From assembly GCA_965178585.1 (NCBI GenBank), contig OZ238267.1, positions 1,240,001 to 1,304,000 of the forward strand: a stretch of 64,000 nt of DNA. Reading direction: 5' to 3'. Source of the stretch: Marifrigoribacter sp965178585 (GTDB taxonomy: Bacteria; Bacteroidota; Bacteroidia; Flavobacteriales; Flavobacteriaceae). Below the pieces are notes generated by a model. That model worked only from the letters and a program-made list of their open reading frames with translations. It was not told where the DNA came from and ran no database searches. A program made the position numbers and the translations under genes. Below are positions 41,939 to 50,792 of the stretch, piece after piece (position 1 is the first letter of the stretch; each line of letters opens with the position of its first letter).

Positions 41939-43629
41939 TACATTTTTGAGTCTATTAGAGCAATCGTATCTTTTTCTACTGCTAAGGTTTGCTGATAAAT
42001 GTTTTCTGCTCTCGCTAAAATATCGGAAGCAAAATCTCGATCCTTAATGTCTTTTGCATTAATACGTACATTAAAATAAGCACCAATTACTGCTGCTCTA
42101 GCACATAGAACACCAACACCGGCATCCGATAAGGAATTTTGTAAACCATCTTTTAACATAGCCTGCATAACCTCTAAAGAATTAAAGGAAGTTTCCATCA
42201 CCTTAAAAGGAATTTCAGTAGCGTATTTAGTAGCATTTTCAATTGCTAATTTTCTAGCTTCTTTTTCTTCCTCCGTATCTTTTGGCATTCTAAAACCATC
42301 AATAATTTTATTAAAGGCATGGGTGTCCTCATCTACTAAAAACAATAATTGTTCTTTATAAGCCTGTCCTTTAACTGCCCAGTCTGAAAAGAATTCCCAT
42401 TTATCATCCCAACCTGCTTTATGTGCAGAGAGATTAGCAACCATGGTTCCTAGAGATACTCCCAATGCACCAACATAAGCCGAGATAGATCCACCACCTG
42501 GAGCCATAGATTCTCCAGCGGTTTCATCGGCAAAATCATCTAGTTTAAAATCGATGAGTTTTTTCTCATCATTCCCTAGCATGTATTCGATTATCTTTTC
42601 TTCTGGGTGGAAAGGTTTTAAATCATCCAGGCCTAAAGATTTAACAGCTATTTTTATTTTTTCGCTTTCAGCAATTCCTAAGGACCGTTCCTGTTTAATT
42701 AAATAGTAATCTGCAGCATCCAACATCGCTTGCAAAGGTATTAAGCCAATAATCTCAGATCCAGTAACTCTAATTCCTCTTGCTAATGCTGCTTTACAAC
42801 TTTCGTCAAACGCCTCGTGCATCGATGTAATGGTAATATTGGTAAGGTTATACGATATTTGGGCAATCCCATATTCATCAATATACCAACCAATTCCTTT
42901 TACTGCCTTTAATTTCCCTGGAACACGAAGGGGTTCTCCTTGTTCATCCAATACTTTTTTACCAGTAATTGGGTTTCCTTCACGTTTTACACGCCCTGCT
43001 TCTCTAATGTCAAAAGCGATAGCATTAGCTCTACGAGTAGAAGTAGTGTTTAAGTTTACATTGTATGCTATTAAAAAGTCACGAGCAGAAATAGCCGTTG
43101 CACCTGTTTTGGCAACATCACTATTGTATGCTGCAGGGCCAAAATCGGGTTTCCAATTGGGATCAGATAATTTATTGGATAAACCTTCATACTCTCCACT
43201 TCTACAATTGGCAAGATTTTTTCTTTTTTCTTCTTTGGCTGCTTTCTCATAATAATAACCGGGGATGCCTAATTCCTTACCTACACGTTCACCTAACAGA
43301 TGAGCATAGGTTGCAGTTTCCTCTAAAGTAATCCCAGAAATAGGAACTAAGGGGCAAACATCGGTTGCTCCAAAACGAGGGTGCTCACCAGTATGCTTAC
43401 TCATATCAATTAATTCAGAAGCTTTTTTAATCAACCTAAAGGCAGCTTCAATAACGGGTAATGGTTCTCCTACAAAAGTAATTACAGTACGGTTGGTTGC
43501 TTTTCCAGGATCTACATCCAAGAGTTTTACTCCATCTACTGTTTCTACAATTTGTGAAATGGTTTCTATAATTTTTGAATCGCGTCCTTCACTTATATTA
43601 GGTACGCATTCTATGAGTTGTTTTTGCAT
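41938..43629 (-). CDS. ftcD: Glutamate formimidoyltransferase / formimino-THF cyclodeaminase
   Basis: 563 residues, a bifunctional enzyme as in vertebrates. Residues 1-330 form the formiminotransferase (ECVPNISEGRDSKIIETIS; DVDPGKATNRTVITFVGEP; HTGEHPRFGATDVCPLVPIS). About 355-563 is the cyclodeaminase (GESMAPGGGSISAYVGALGV). It moves the formimino group of formiminoglutamate onto tetrahydrofolate and then releases ammonia, the last steps of one histidine degradation route. hutI lies close by on the same strand, but an opposite gene stands between them. Confidence 0.93.
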   Translation of the reverse strand: MQKQLIECVPNISEGRDSKIIETISQIVETVDGVKLLDVDPGKATNRTVITFVGEPLPVIEAAFRLIKKASELIDMSKHTGEHPRFGATDVCPLVPISGITLEETATYAHLLGERVGKELGIPGYYYEKAAKEEKRKNLANCRSGEYEGLSNKLSDPNWKPDFGPAAYNSDVAKTGATAISARDFLIAYNVNLNTTSTRRANAIAFDIREAGRVKREGNPITGKKVLDEQGEPLRVPGKLKAVKGIGWYIDEYGIAQISYNLTNITITSMHEAFDESCKAALARGIRVTGSEIIGLIPLQAMLDAADYYLIKQERSLGIAESEKIKIAVKSLGLDDLKPFHPEEKIIEYMLGNDEKKLIDFKLDDFADETAGESMAPGGGSISAYVGALGVSLGTMVANLSAHKAGWDDKWEFFSDWAVKGQAYKEQLLFLVDEDTHAFNKIIDGFRMPKDTEEEKEARKLAIENATKYATEIPFKVMETSFNSLEVMQAMLKDGLQNSLSDAGVGVLCARAAVIGAYFNVRINAKDIKDRDFASDILARAENIYQQTLAVEKDTIALIDSKM

Positions 43630-43794
43630 TTTTTTTCTATTTGATTTTCAAAATTAAAGCTTGTTTTTTAATATAAATAATGTTTACCCAAAAATGTGCA
43701 ATTTGATTAAAAGTGTAGCTCTATTATATTGCTTAAAAATTAGATTTTTCGTAATTTAAGGGGTTGAAATAAAATCAATTTTAAAATTGTAATT

Positions 43795-44382
43795 ATGAAA
43801 AAATCCAATCAGAATTTTATCATCGATTCCCTTGCTATCATTGCATTTATCTTTCTTACTACTACTGGGATTTTAATGCGATTCATGCTTCCTCCAGGTA
43901 GCGGAAAAAATGCAACAATTTGGAGTTTAGACCGCCATGAATGGGGGGCGATTCATTTTTGGTTGTCTGTAGTGTTTTTTTCCATTTTAGTTTTGCATTT
44001 AATATATCATTGGCGTTGGATAATAAAAGTCGCATCAGGAAAACCAAAAGATTATTCTAAAAATCGGTTGTTATTCGGTATTATTGGAGCTATAGCGATT
44101 TTATTATTCGCAATTGCACCTTTAGTGACACCTGTTGAAAAAGGTTCAAAAAGTGAAGAACATACAATGGAAACGTCTCATGAAAATGAAACAAAAACGA
44201 TTAAAGGATCTATGACCTTATTGGGGATTGAAAAAGAAATGGGTGTACCTACCACTTATCTAATAGAAAAGCTAGGTTTACCCAATACAGTTTCTGTAGA
44301 TGAAAGGTTAAGTGACCTTAAAAACACCTATGATTTTGAAATGAGTGTGGTTAGAGAATTAGTAGAAAATTATAAGGAATAA
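43795..44382 (+). CDS. DUF4405-type membrane protein
   Basis: 195 residues. Three membrane segments (about 8-28, 52-72 and 88-108) carry histidines H48, H54, H62 and H66 (RHEWGAIHFW, LHLIYHW), as in DUF4405/cytochrome-b-like proteins that may bind haem. The soluble tail contains IKGSMTLLGIEKEMGVPTTY followed by LIEKLGLP, a domain found attached to electron-transfer membrane proteins. Role in redox is inference. Ends 3 bp from the convergent hutI stop. Confidence 0.75.
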   Translation: MKKSNQNFIIDSLAIIAFIFLTTTGILMRFMLPPGSGKNATIWSLDRHEWGAIHFWLSVVFFSILVLHLIYHWRWIIKVASGKPKDYSKNRLLFGIIGAIAILLFAIAPLVTPVEKGSKSEEHTMETSHENETKTIKGSMTLLGIEKEMGVPTTYLIEKLGLPNTVSVDERLSDLKNTYDFEMSVVRELVENYKE

Positions 44383-44385
44383 GTT

Positions 44386-45624
44386 TTAACCTATTAGTTC
44401 TCCATTAATTAGTACTTGATCGATTAAATTACTTCCAAAAGCATAGGGTAAATAGCCATAGGAAGGGATTTCTTGAGTAATAATAACACTAGCAGATTTA
44501 CCTTTAGTGATACTTCCATGAGAATCACTTAGGCCCATTGCGTAAGCACCGTTCAGGGTAGCAGCATTTATGGCTTCTTCTGGTGTTAGTTTCATTTTAA
44601 TACAGGCAGTTGCAACCACAAAGTTCATGTTTCCACTAGGTGTAGAACCTGGATTGTAGTCGGTAGCCAATGCTAATGGAAGTCCTGCATCTATTATTTT
44701 TCTACCTGGTGTATAAGGAATACTTAAAAAATAAGAACAAGAGGGGAGTGCTACCGGCATTGTTACCGAACCTTTTAATACTTCAATATCTTCGTCATTT
44801 AATACTTCTAGATGATCAACACTAAGAGCATTAAAATCAACTCCAGCTTTAACACCTCCTATAGCATTGAACTGATTTACATGAATTTTTGGAATTAGAT
44901 GGTATTTTTTAGCTTCTGAAAGTAATTGTTGGGTGTCTTCGACAGAAAAATATCCTTTTTCACAAAATATATCTACATAGCTCGCCAAGTTTTCTTCAGC
45001 TACTTTTGGCAACATTTCATTACAAATATAATCTAGATATCCTTGTTTATTGTCTTTATATTCAGGAGGTACTGCATGAGCTCCTAAAAAGGTGGTTTTT
45101 ACTTTAATAGGATAATTACGACCTAACTGTTTTGCCACTTTTAACATTTTTAATTCTGCATCGGTAGTAAGGCCATAACCCGATTTTATCTCAATAGCTC
45201 CCGTTCCTAAACGCATGACATCGATCAATCTTTTTTCAGATTGCTTATATAGGTCTTCTTCAGAGCTTGCTTGTAATATTTTAGCACTATTAATGATTCC
45301 TCCACCATTATCTGCTATTTCTTGATAAGACAAACCATTAATTCGGTCTACAAATTCCTGTTCTCTATTACCTGCATAAACGATATGGGTATGAGAATCA
45401 CACCAAGTTGGGAGTACAATTTTTCCAGTACAATCTATGGTTTTATCTACTTCAGTTTCTGGTAAGGAATCCATAGCTCCAAAGTCCTTAATGATTTCAT
45501 CCTCTAAACATAACCATGCGTTTTTGATGGTTGGGAGTATTTTCATTTCTGCCCCACAAACTTTATTAGGGGCATCGTTACGAACTTGAAGAAGTTCTTT
45601 TATGTTAGTGAGTAAAATTTTCAT
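44386..45624 (-). CDS. hutI: Imidazolonepropionase
   Basis: 412 residues, amidohydrolase superfamily. Metal-site HTHIVYAGNREQEF after the beta-sandwich strand, GAIEIKSGYGL, HVNQFNAIGGV and ALATDYNPGS are in the expected order for HutI. It hydrolyses imidazolonepropionate to formiminoglutamate, the substrate of FtcD at 41938, which explains the neighbourhood. HutH and HutU are not in the window. Confidence 0.93.
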   Translation of the reverse strand: MKILLTNIKELLQVRNDAPNKVCGAEMKILPTIKNAWLCLEDEIIKDFGAMDSLPETEVDKTIDCTGKIVLPTWCDSHTHIVYAGNREQEFVDRINGLSYQEIADNGGGIINSAKILQASSEEDLYKQSEKRLIDVMRLGTGAIEIKSGYGLTTDAELKMLKVAKQLGRNYPIKVKTTFLGAHAVPPEYKDNKQGYLDYICNEMLPKVAEENLASYVDIFCEKGYFSVEDTQQLLSEAKKYHLIPKIHVNQFNAIGGVKAGVDFNALSVDHLEVLNDEDIEVLKGSVTMPVALPSCSYFLSIPYTPGRKIIDAGLPLALATDYNPGSTPSGNMNFVVATACIKMKLTPEEAINAATLNGAYAMGLSDSHGSITKGKSASVIITQEIPSYGYLPYAFGSNLIDQVLINGELIG

Positions 45625-45686
45625 TGGATAAAGATAGCAAACCTCTAATGGTTTTAATAAATTTAGTCTCTTAAAATAAATTTATA

Positions 45687-46841
45687 ATGGGAAATATTAA
45701 ATATGGCAAAAACACGATATGTACTCATATTGGTGAAGTAGAAGATAAACAGTTCAAGGGAGCTATTTCTCCTTTGTTTATGACCAATTCGTATGCCTAC
45801 GAAAACGTAGATGTACTAAGGTACCCAAGATACTTTAACACCCCCAACCAAGAAGCATTATGCAAGAAGATAGCTGCTCTAGAAAAAACGGAAGCAGGAC
45901 TTATTTTTGGTAGTGGAATGGCTGCAGTAAGTACCGCATTATTAGCGTTTTTAAATAAGGGTGATCACGTGGTAGTGCAGCAATCTATTTATGGAGGTGC
46001 CTATAATTTTATAGTAGAAGAATTTCCTAAATATGGAATAGAATTCGATTTTACAGATGGTTTTTCAGAATCTAATTTTAAATCTAAAATCAGAGAAAAC
46101 ACCAAGGTGATTTATATTGAATCTCCATCCAACCCATTGATGAAGATTACAGATTTAGGAATGATTTCTAAACTGGCAAAGGATAAGGGACTAGTAACCT
46201 TAATAGATAATACCTTTGCATCTCCGATTAATCAAACCCCTTCAGATTTTGGTATTGATGTGATGATTCATAGTGCTACTAAATATTTAGGAGGACATAG
46301 TGATATTTGTGCAGGAGCAGTAGCAGCTTCCGAAGAGCATATTGAGAAAATATGGAATGTTGCTAAAAATTTAGGAGGAAGCTTAAGTGAATATACTGTT
46401 TGGCTATTAGAGCGAAGTATGAAAACGTTGGCGATTAGAATAAAAGCTCACAATAGAAATGCTCGAAAACTAGCCAAATGGCTTAATAAGAACCCTTTTG
46501 TAAAACATGTATATTACCCAGGACTTAAATCACATCCCAATTATAAATTAGCAAAATCTCAAATGAAGGGTTTTACAGGAATGTTGTCTTTTGAATTAGA
46601 TGATGCAATTAACGCTGAAGCATTTTTAAAAGCCTTACAACTTATTAAACCATCTATGAGCTTAGCAGGAGTGGAGTCCACTATTTTGGCTCCCTCAAAA
46701 ACGTCACACGCTTTATTAGGTGAAGAAGAAAGGAAGAAACAAGGAATTAGTGAAGGACTTTTAAGATTATCTGTTGGAATTGAGGATTGGAAAGACCTTG
46801 TTTTAGATTTAAAACAAGCTTTTGAAAAGAGTTGCAATTAA
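45687..46841 (+). CDS. Transsulfuration PLP enzyme (cystathionine gamma-synthase/lyase or methionine gamma-lyase type)
   Basis: 384 residues, Cys/Met-metabolism PLP family. SATKYLGGHSDICAGAV contains the PLP-binding lysine, IYIESPSNPLMKITDL the substrate-phosphate region, and LRLSVGIEDWKDLV the C-terminal signature. The family splits into several activities that cannot be separated by eye. It is followed after 15 bp by bshB1, so thiol metabolism is a fitting shared theme. Confidence 0.88.
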   Translation: MGNIKYGKNTICTHIGEVEDKQFKGAISPLFMTNSYAYENVDVLRYPRYFNTPNQEALCKKIAALEKTEAGLIFGSGMAAVSTALLAFLNKGDHVVVQQSIYGGAYNFIVEEFPKYGIEFDFTDGFSESNFKSKIRENTKVIYIESPSNPLMKITDLGMISKLAKDKGLVTLIDNTFASPINQTPSDFGIDVMIHSATKYLGGHSDICAGAVAASEEHIEKIWNVAKNLGGSLSEYTVWLLERSMKTLAIRIKAHNRNARKLAKWLNKNPFVKHVYYPGLKSHPNYKLAKSQMKGFTGMLSFELDDAINAEAFLKALQLIKPSMSLAGVESTILAPSKTSHALLGEEERKKQGISEGLLRLSVGIEDWKDLVLDLKQAFEKSCN

Positions 46842-46856
46842 ACTTATATTTACAAA

Positions 46857-47576
46857 ATGAAAATAGATATACTTGCCATAGGGGCACATCCAGACGATAT
46901 AGAATTGGGAGCAGGAGCAACTATTGCTAAGGAAATTGCTTTTGGAAAAACAGTTGGTATTATAGATTTAACTAGGGGAGAGTTAGGCACAAGGGGAACC
47001 GCTGAAACAAGAGATGCTGAAGCTGAAGATGCTAAAAAAATATTAGGGGCTAGTTTTAGAATAAATATGGGCTTTGCAGATGGATTTTTTGTGAATGATA
47101 AAGAGCATCAGTTAAAACTGATTAAAAAGATTCGAAAATTTAAACCCGATGTTGTGCTTTGCAATGCTTTTGACGATCGTCATATTGACCATCCAAAAGG
47201 AAGTAATTTAACTAGTGATGCTTGTTTTTTAAGTGGATTACAAAAAGTAATAACAAAAGATGATTTGGGTAATATCCAAAAGCCTTGGAGGCCTAGTAAG
47301 GTATATCATTATATACAATGGAAAAACAGTGAACCAGATTTTGTTGTTGATGTTACAGGATATATGGATAAAAAATTAGATGCTGTTTTTGCCTATAAAA
47401 CCCAATTTCATCAGCAAGATTCTAAGGAACCTGTTACTCCAATTTCATCAACAAACTTTAAAGACAGCATTTCTTATAGAGCTCAAGATTTAGGAAGATT
47501 GATTGGAACAGAACATGCAGAAGGCTTTAATGTAGAACGTTATGTGGCTGTAGAATCATTATACGATTTAATTTAA
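46857..47576 (+). CDS. bshB1: Bacillithiol biosynthesis deacetylase BshB1
   Basis: 239 residues of the LmbE/PIG-L family. IGAHPDDIELGAGATIAKE holds the zinc ligands His and Asp; RHIDHPKG gives the third. DLTRGELGTRGTAETRDAEA is typical of BshB1. It deacetylates GlcNAc-malate in bacillithiol synthesis. Length and start agree with the family. Confidence 0.92.
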   Translation: MKIDILAIGAHPDDIELGAGATIAKEIAFGKTVGIIDLTRGELGTRGTAETRDAEAEDAKKILGASFRINMGFADGFFVNDKEHQLKLIKKIRKFKPDVVLCNAFDDRHIDHPKGSNLTSDACFLSGLQKVITKDDLGNIQKPWRPSKVYHYIQWKNSEPDFVVDVTGYMDKKLDAVFAYKTQFHQQDSKEPVTPISSTNFKDSISYRAQDLGRLIGTEHAEGFNVERYVAVESLYDLI

Positions 47577-47595
47577 AATTTCTTTGCTATGTCTA

Positions 47596-47626
47596 TTGCG
47601 AAGAAGTTGTAATTGATTTATATTTG
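47596..47626 (+). promoter_or_regulatory. Promoter of tRNA-His
   Basis: TTG at 47596-47598, 20-nt spacer, TATATTTG at 47619-47626, 27 bp before the tRNA. Agrees with the Bacteroidota consensus. Confidence 0.65.
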
Positions 47627-47652
47627 CAACCGCTTTAGGGCGAATATTAAAT

Positions 47653-47727
47653 GGTGGTTGTAGCTCAGTTGGTTAGAGCATCGGTTTGTGGTACCGAGGG
47701 TCGCGGGTTCGAATCCCGTCTTCCACC
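47653..47727 (+). tRNA. tRNA-His (GTG)
   Basis: Cloverleaf with D-arm gctcagttggttagagc, anticodon loop tttgtgg with GTG, T-loop ttcgaat, and the extra 5' G (G-1) facing the discriminator C, which is specific for tRNA-His. CCA is not encoded. Two adjacent U.U oppositions (positions 5-68 and 6-67) appear in the acceptor stem as I fold it. Confidence 0.9.
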
Positions 47728-47737
47728 CAAAAGCAAG

Positions 47738-47766
47738 AGCTTCTCTGAAAAGAGGAGCTTTTTTTG
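47738..47766 (+). terminator. Terminator after tRNA-His
   Basis: AGCTTCTCT / AGAGGAGCT stem with a 4-nt loop followed by seven T. Confidence 0.75.
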
Positions 47767-47837
47767 TGGAATTAATTTATACAAAAAAAGCCTAATAAAA
47801 TAAAACTATTAGACTTCATTAAGTTGTTTATATTTTT

Positions 47838-48845
47838 TTAAGACTTGTCAGCTTTAATTCTACCTTCTCTATTTGCAACTTCCCAAGCTGTTAAGAAAAT
47901 AAGTTGAGTTCTTTTTGCTAATAAATCATATTCAATTTTATCTGGAGTATCCGTTGGTTTGTGATAATCTGCATGAGTACCATTAAAATAAAATATAACG
48001 GGAATATTATTTTTTGCAAAGTTGTAATGATCACTTCTATAATAAAAACGGTTTGGATCATTATCATCGTTATAAGTGTAATCTAACTCTAATTGCATAT
48101 ATTTTTCGTTAACGTCTTCAGATAAATCGTGTAATTCTTGACTTAGCTTATCACTTCCTATTAAATATACATAATTATCATTCCCTTCTTTCTCAGAACC
48201 AATTCTACCAATCATATCTACATTTAAATTCACAACGGTATTCGCTAAAGGAAACAAAGGGTTTTCAGTATAATATTTTGAACCATACAAACCAATTTCT
48301 TCACCTGTAACGTGTAATATTAAAATTGATCTTTTAGGTCCTTTACCGTTTTTAACTGCTTTCTGAAAAGCTTTTGCGATTTCTAAAAGAGCAACAGTAC
48401 CACTTCCATCATCATCAGCACCATTATATATTTCACCGCCTCTAGTTCCTACGTGATCATAATGAGCAGAAATTACTATTATTTCATCTGGTTTTTCAGA
48501 CCCCTCAATAAAAGCAACTACATTTTGTGATGGATTACCTTTTGATGAATCATTAAAATAAGAAGCTGGAATAGGTTGATAATAATTCTTTTCTTCGATT
48601 GGAGAATCAATACCTTCATCTATGTAAAAATTTCTAAGGTATTCAGCAGCTTTATTATTTCCATTTTCACCCGTCATTCGCCCTTCCATATCATCATCTG
48701 CAAAAGTGTAAAGGTGTGTTTTTAATTCATTTGCCGTAATAGTATTAGCGTAATCTTTAGATGTCATTTTTTTGGTTGCTGCATTTTGAGCAGAGTTACA
48801 CGATGCAGTTAAAGCAATAACAAAAAGTAAAAGTATTCGAATCAT
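47838..48845 (-). CDS. M28-family metallopeptidase, lipoprotein
   Basis: 335 residues. Lipobox TASC (Cys16) predicts a lipid-anchored, extracytoplasmic enzyme. Zinc ligands in HYDHVG, NGADDDGSGTVALLE, VTGEEIGLYGS, NVDMIGR and RSDHYNFAKN are all in M28 order, so it is probably an active di-zinc aminopeptidase. Stands alone, convergent to the tRNA-His unit. Confidence 0.9.
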   Translation of the reverse strand: MIRILLLFVIALTASCNSAQNAATKKMTSKDYANTITANELKTHLYTFADDDMEGRMTGENGNNKAAEYLRNFYIDEGIDSPIEEKNYYQPIPASYFNDSSKGNPSQNVVAFIEGSEKPDEIIVISAHYDHVGTRGGEIYNGADDDGSGTVALLEIAKAFQKAVKNGKGPKRSILILHVTGEEIGLYGSKYYTENPLFPLANTVVNLNVDMIGRIGSEKEGNDNYVYLIGSDKLSQELHDLSEDVNEKYMQLELDYTYNDDNDPNRFYYRSDHYNFAKNNIPVIFYFNGTHADYHKPTDTPDKIEYDLLAKRTQLIFLTAWEVANREGRIKADKS

Positions 48846-48948
48846 AAGTATAATTTTAAGATGCTAAATATACAGTAACTATAAAATTTAATTGTGAAAG
48901 TTATGTGAAAAGTTAATTTATAATTGACAACTATTTATATTTACAAAT

Positions 48949-49959
48949 ATGAATCATCAACCTGCAATAAGTATTTTAATGCCTGTAAAAAATACAGCGC
49001 AATTTTTGGAAGCATGTTTAGACTCTATAGTTAATCAAACTGAAAAAGATTGGGAGCTGATTGCAATCGATGATCATTCAACAGATGATAGTTTATCAGT
49101 ATTAATGAGTTATGCTATTAATGATGAACGTATTAAAGTATTTAAAAATAACGGTAAAGGTATTATTGAAGCATTGCGATTGGCATATTCTCATTCTTCA
49201 GGAGCATTAATTACAAGAATGGATTCAGATGATATAATGAGTTTGAATAAATTAGAAGTTTTAAAATCAAATTTATTAGCTAAGGGTAAAGGCCATATAG
49301 CTTTGGGTAAAGTGAAATATTTTGCAGAAGGAATTTTAGGGGAAGGTTTTAAAAAATATGAGGTGTGGTTAAACTCCTTAATTGAGATGGGAACTAATTT
49401 TGAAGGAATCTATAAAGAGTGTGTGATCCCATCACCTTGCTGGATGGTTTTTCGTGAAGATTTAGATAAGTGTGGTGCATTTGCACCCAATTATTACCCC
49501 GAAGATTATGATTTAGCTTTTCGTTTTTATCAGGAAGATTTAAAGCCAATAGCATGTAGTGAAACATTGCATTATTGGAGGGATTATGCTATCAGAACTT
49601 CACGGACGGATATTCATTATGCAGATCATACTTTTTTGGATATTAAAACGAGTTATTTTATGAAACTTGATTACAACTCCAACAAAAATTTGGTAGTTTG
49701 GGGAGCAGGAGATAAAGGGAAGACATTAGCAAAAAAACTAGTATCATTAAAAATTGAATTTTATTGGATTTGCGACAATCCTAAAAAAATAGGTAAGCAT
49801 ATATATGATCAAAAAATGCTTCCATTTACTTCATTAGAAACCATTGAGAATTCACAAAGTATTGTTACTGTAGCAAATACAAAATCCCAAGAAACTATTA
49901 AATCTTATTTTGAAGAAAGAAACTATAAAGCGAATAAAGATTTTTTCTTCTTTTGCTAG
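48949..49959 (+). CDS. Family 2 glycosyltransferase with a C-terminal Rossmann-like domain
   Basis: 336 residues. GT-A start SILMPVKNTAQFLEACLDSI, DDHSTDDS for UDP-sugar binding, RMDSDDIMS as the DxD motif. From about 240 a second domain begins NLVVWGAGDKGKTLAKKL, a nucleotide-binding turn as in sugar-acetyltransferase or epimerase partners. Likely envelope glycan synthesis. Monocistronic. Confidence 0.85.
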   Translation: MNHQPAISILMPVKNTAQFLEACLDSIVNQTEKDWELIAIDDHSTDDSLSVLMSYAINDERIKVFKNNGKGIIEALRLAYSHSSGALITRMDSDDIMSLNKLEVLKSNLLAKGKGHIALGKVKYFAEGILGEGFKKYEVWLNSLIEMGTNFEGIYKECVIPSPCWMVFREDLDKCGAFAPNYYPEDYDLAFRFYQEDLKPIACSETLHYWRDYAIRTSRTDIHYADHTFLDIKTSYFMKLDYNSNKNLVVWGAGDKGKTLAKKLVSLKIEFYWICDNPKKIGKHIYDQKMLPFTSLETIENSQSIVTVANTKSQETIKSYFEERNYKANKDFFFFC

Positions 49960-50187
49960 TAGTATTTCATCTTCCATAACTAGTAAACTCTTATCGGGGT
50001 TTCTTTAATACTAGTTTTTTATAGTGTAATTTACATCTAGTTAGTTATACTAGATTAGTAAAATGAAAATTGCTATGAAAAAGAATTTTATTTACTAATA
50101 ATTAGTATTTATAATATAAAAGGGTTCTTTACGTTTTTATATTCATATTGGATGCACAATTCAAGGTTTAGTAGATCTGTGCACAAA

Positions 50188-50224
50188 GTCGCCTAAATAG
50201 TTGGTTTTTTAGGCGGCTTTTTTT
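50188..50224 (+). terminator. Terminator between glycosyltransferase and MarR genes
   Basis: GTCGCCTAAA / TTTAGGCGGC with one G.T pair, followed by a T7 tail. The rest of 49960-50246 is AT-rich with no gene that I can support. Confidence 0.65.
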
Positions 50225-50270
50225 ATACCTAATTTTTTTTCTTGTTTTGTTAATATTTAACATTATTTTA

Positions 50271-50296
50271 CAATTAGTTGCGTATGCAACTAATTG
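50271..50296. promoter_or_regulatory. MarR operator, perfect 11-4-11 palindrome
   Basis: CAATTAGTTGC-GTAT-GCAACTAATTG lies just upstream of the -7 box TATCTTTG (50307-50314). Binding here would block RNA polymerase and repress the whole efflux operon. Confidence 0.82.
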
Positions 50297-50318
50297 TAAA
50301 TATTTGTATCTTTGCAAG

Positions 50319-50783
50319 ATGAAAAATAATGAAATTATAATTGATTTTGATAGCTCTATAGGCCCTTGGTTAGGTAAGACGGTAGAGATAGTTAATTATC
50401 ATTTGCTTGAGCTATTTAAAGAGAACGATTTAGATCTTACTAAAGAACAAATGATTGTTTTAAAAAAGCTTCATGATAACGATGGTATTAGTCAAAATGA
50501 ATTGGCCTTATTAATTTTTAGAAATAAATCTTCACTGACTCGTTTGCTTTCTAAAATGGAGAAGAAAAATTACATTATTAAAAAACAATGCAAAGATGAC
50601 AAGCGAATCAATCAGGTTTATTTAACTGATTTTGGAAAAGATACTTTTAAGAAAGTAAAACCCATTCTAAAACTAATGATAGAGCGTTTGGAGCAAAATA
50701 TTTCTCACACCGAGAAACATCAAATTATAGAAACTTTAAAAAAAATTCAAACAAATTTTGTTTCCGAAGTGAAACATATATAA
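50319..50783 (+). CDS. MarR-family transcriptional regulator
   Basis: 154 residues from ATG 50319. I prefer this start over the in-frame one at 50247 because the longer version would swallow the operator and the -7 box. Winged HTH: GISQNELALLIFRNKSSLTR, then wing KDDKRINQVYLT. It is the first gene of an efflux operon and likely represses it, relieved by a ligand that the pump exports. Confidence 0.88.
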   Translation: MKNNEIIIDFDSSIGPWLGKTVEIVNYHLLELFKENDLDLTKEQMIVLKKLHDNDGISQNELALLIFRNKSSLTRLLSKMEKKNYIIKKQCKDDKRINQVYLTDFGKDTFKKVKPILKLMIERLEQNISHTEKHQIIETLKKIQTNFVSEVKHI

Positions 50784-50792
50784 ATAGATACA

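Noticed and set aside
50064..50099. Short frame MKIAMKKNFIY before the MarR operon
   Set aside because: Eleven codons with no ribosome-site or conservation evidence.
50247..50318. The 24-codon N-terminal extension of the MarR protein
   Set aside because: It would overlap a perfect operator and a -7 box, and MarR proteins do not have such an extension.
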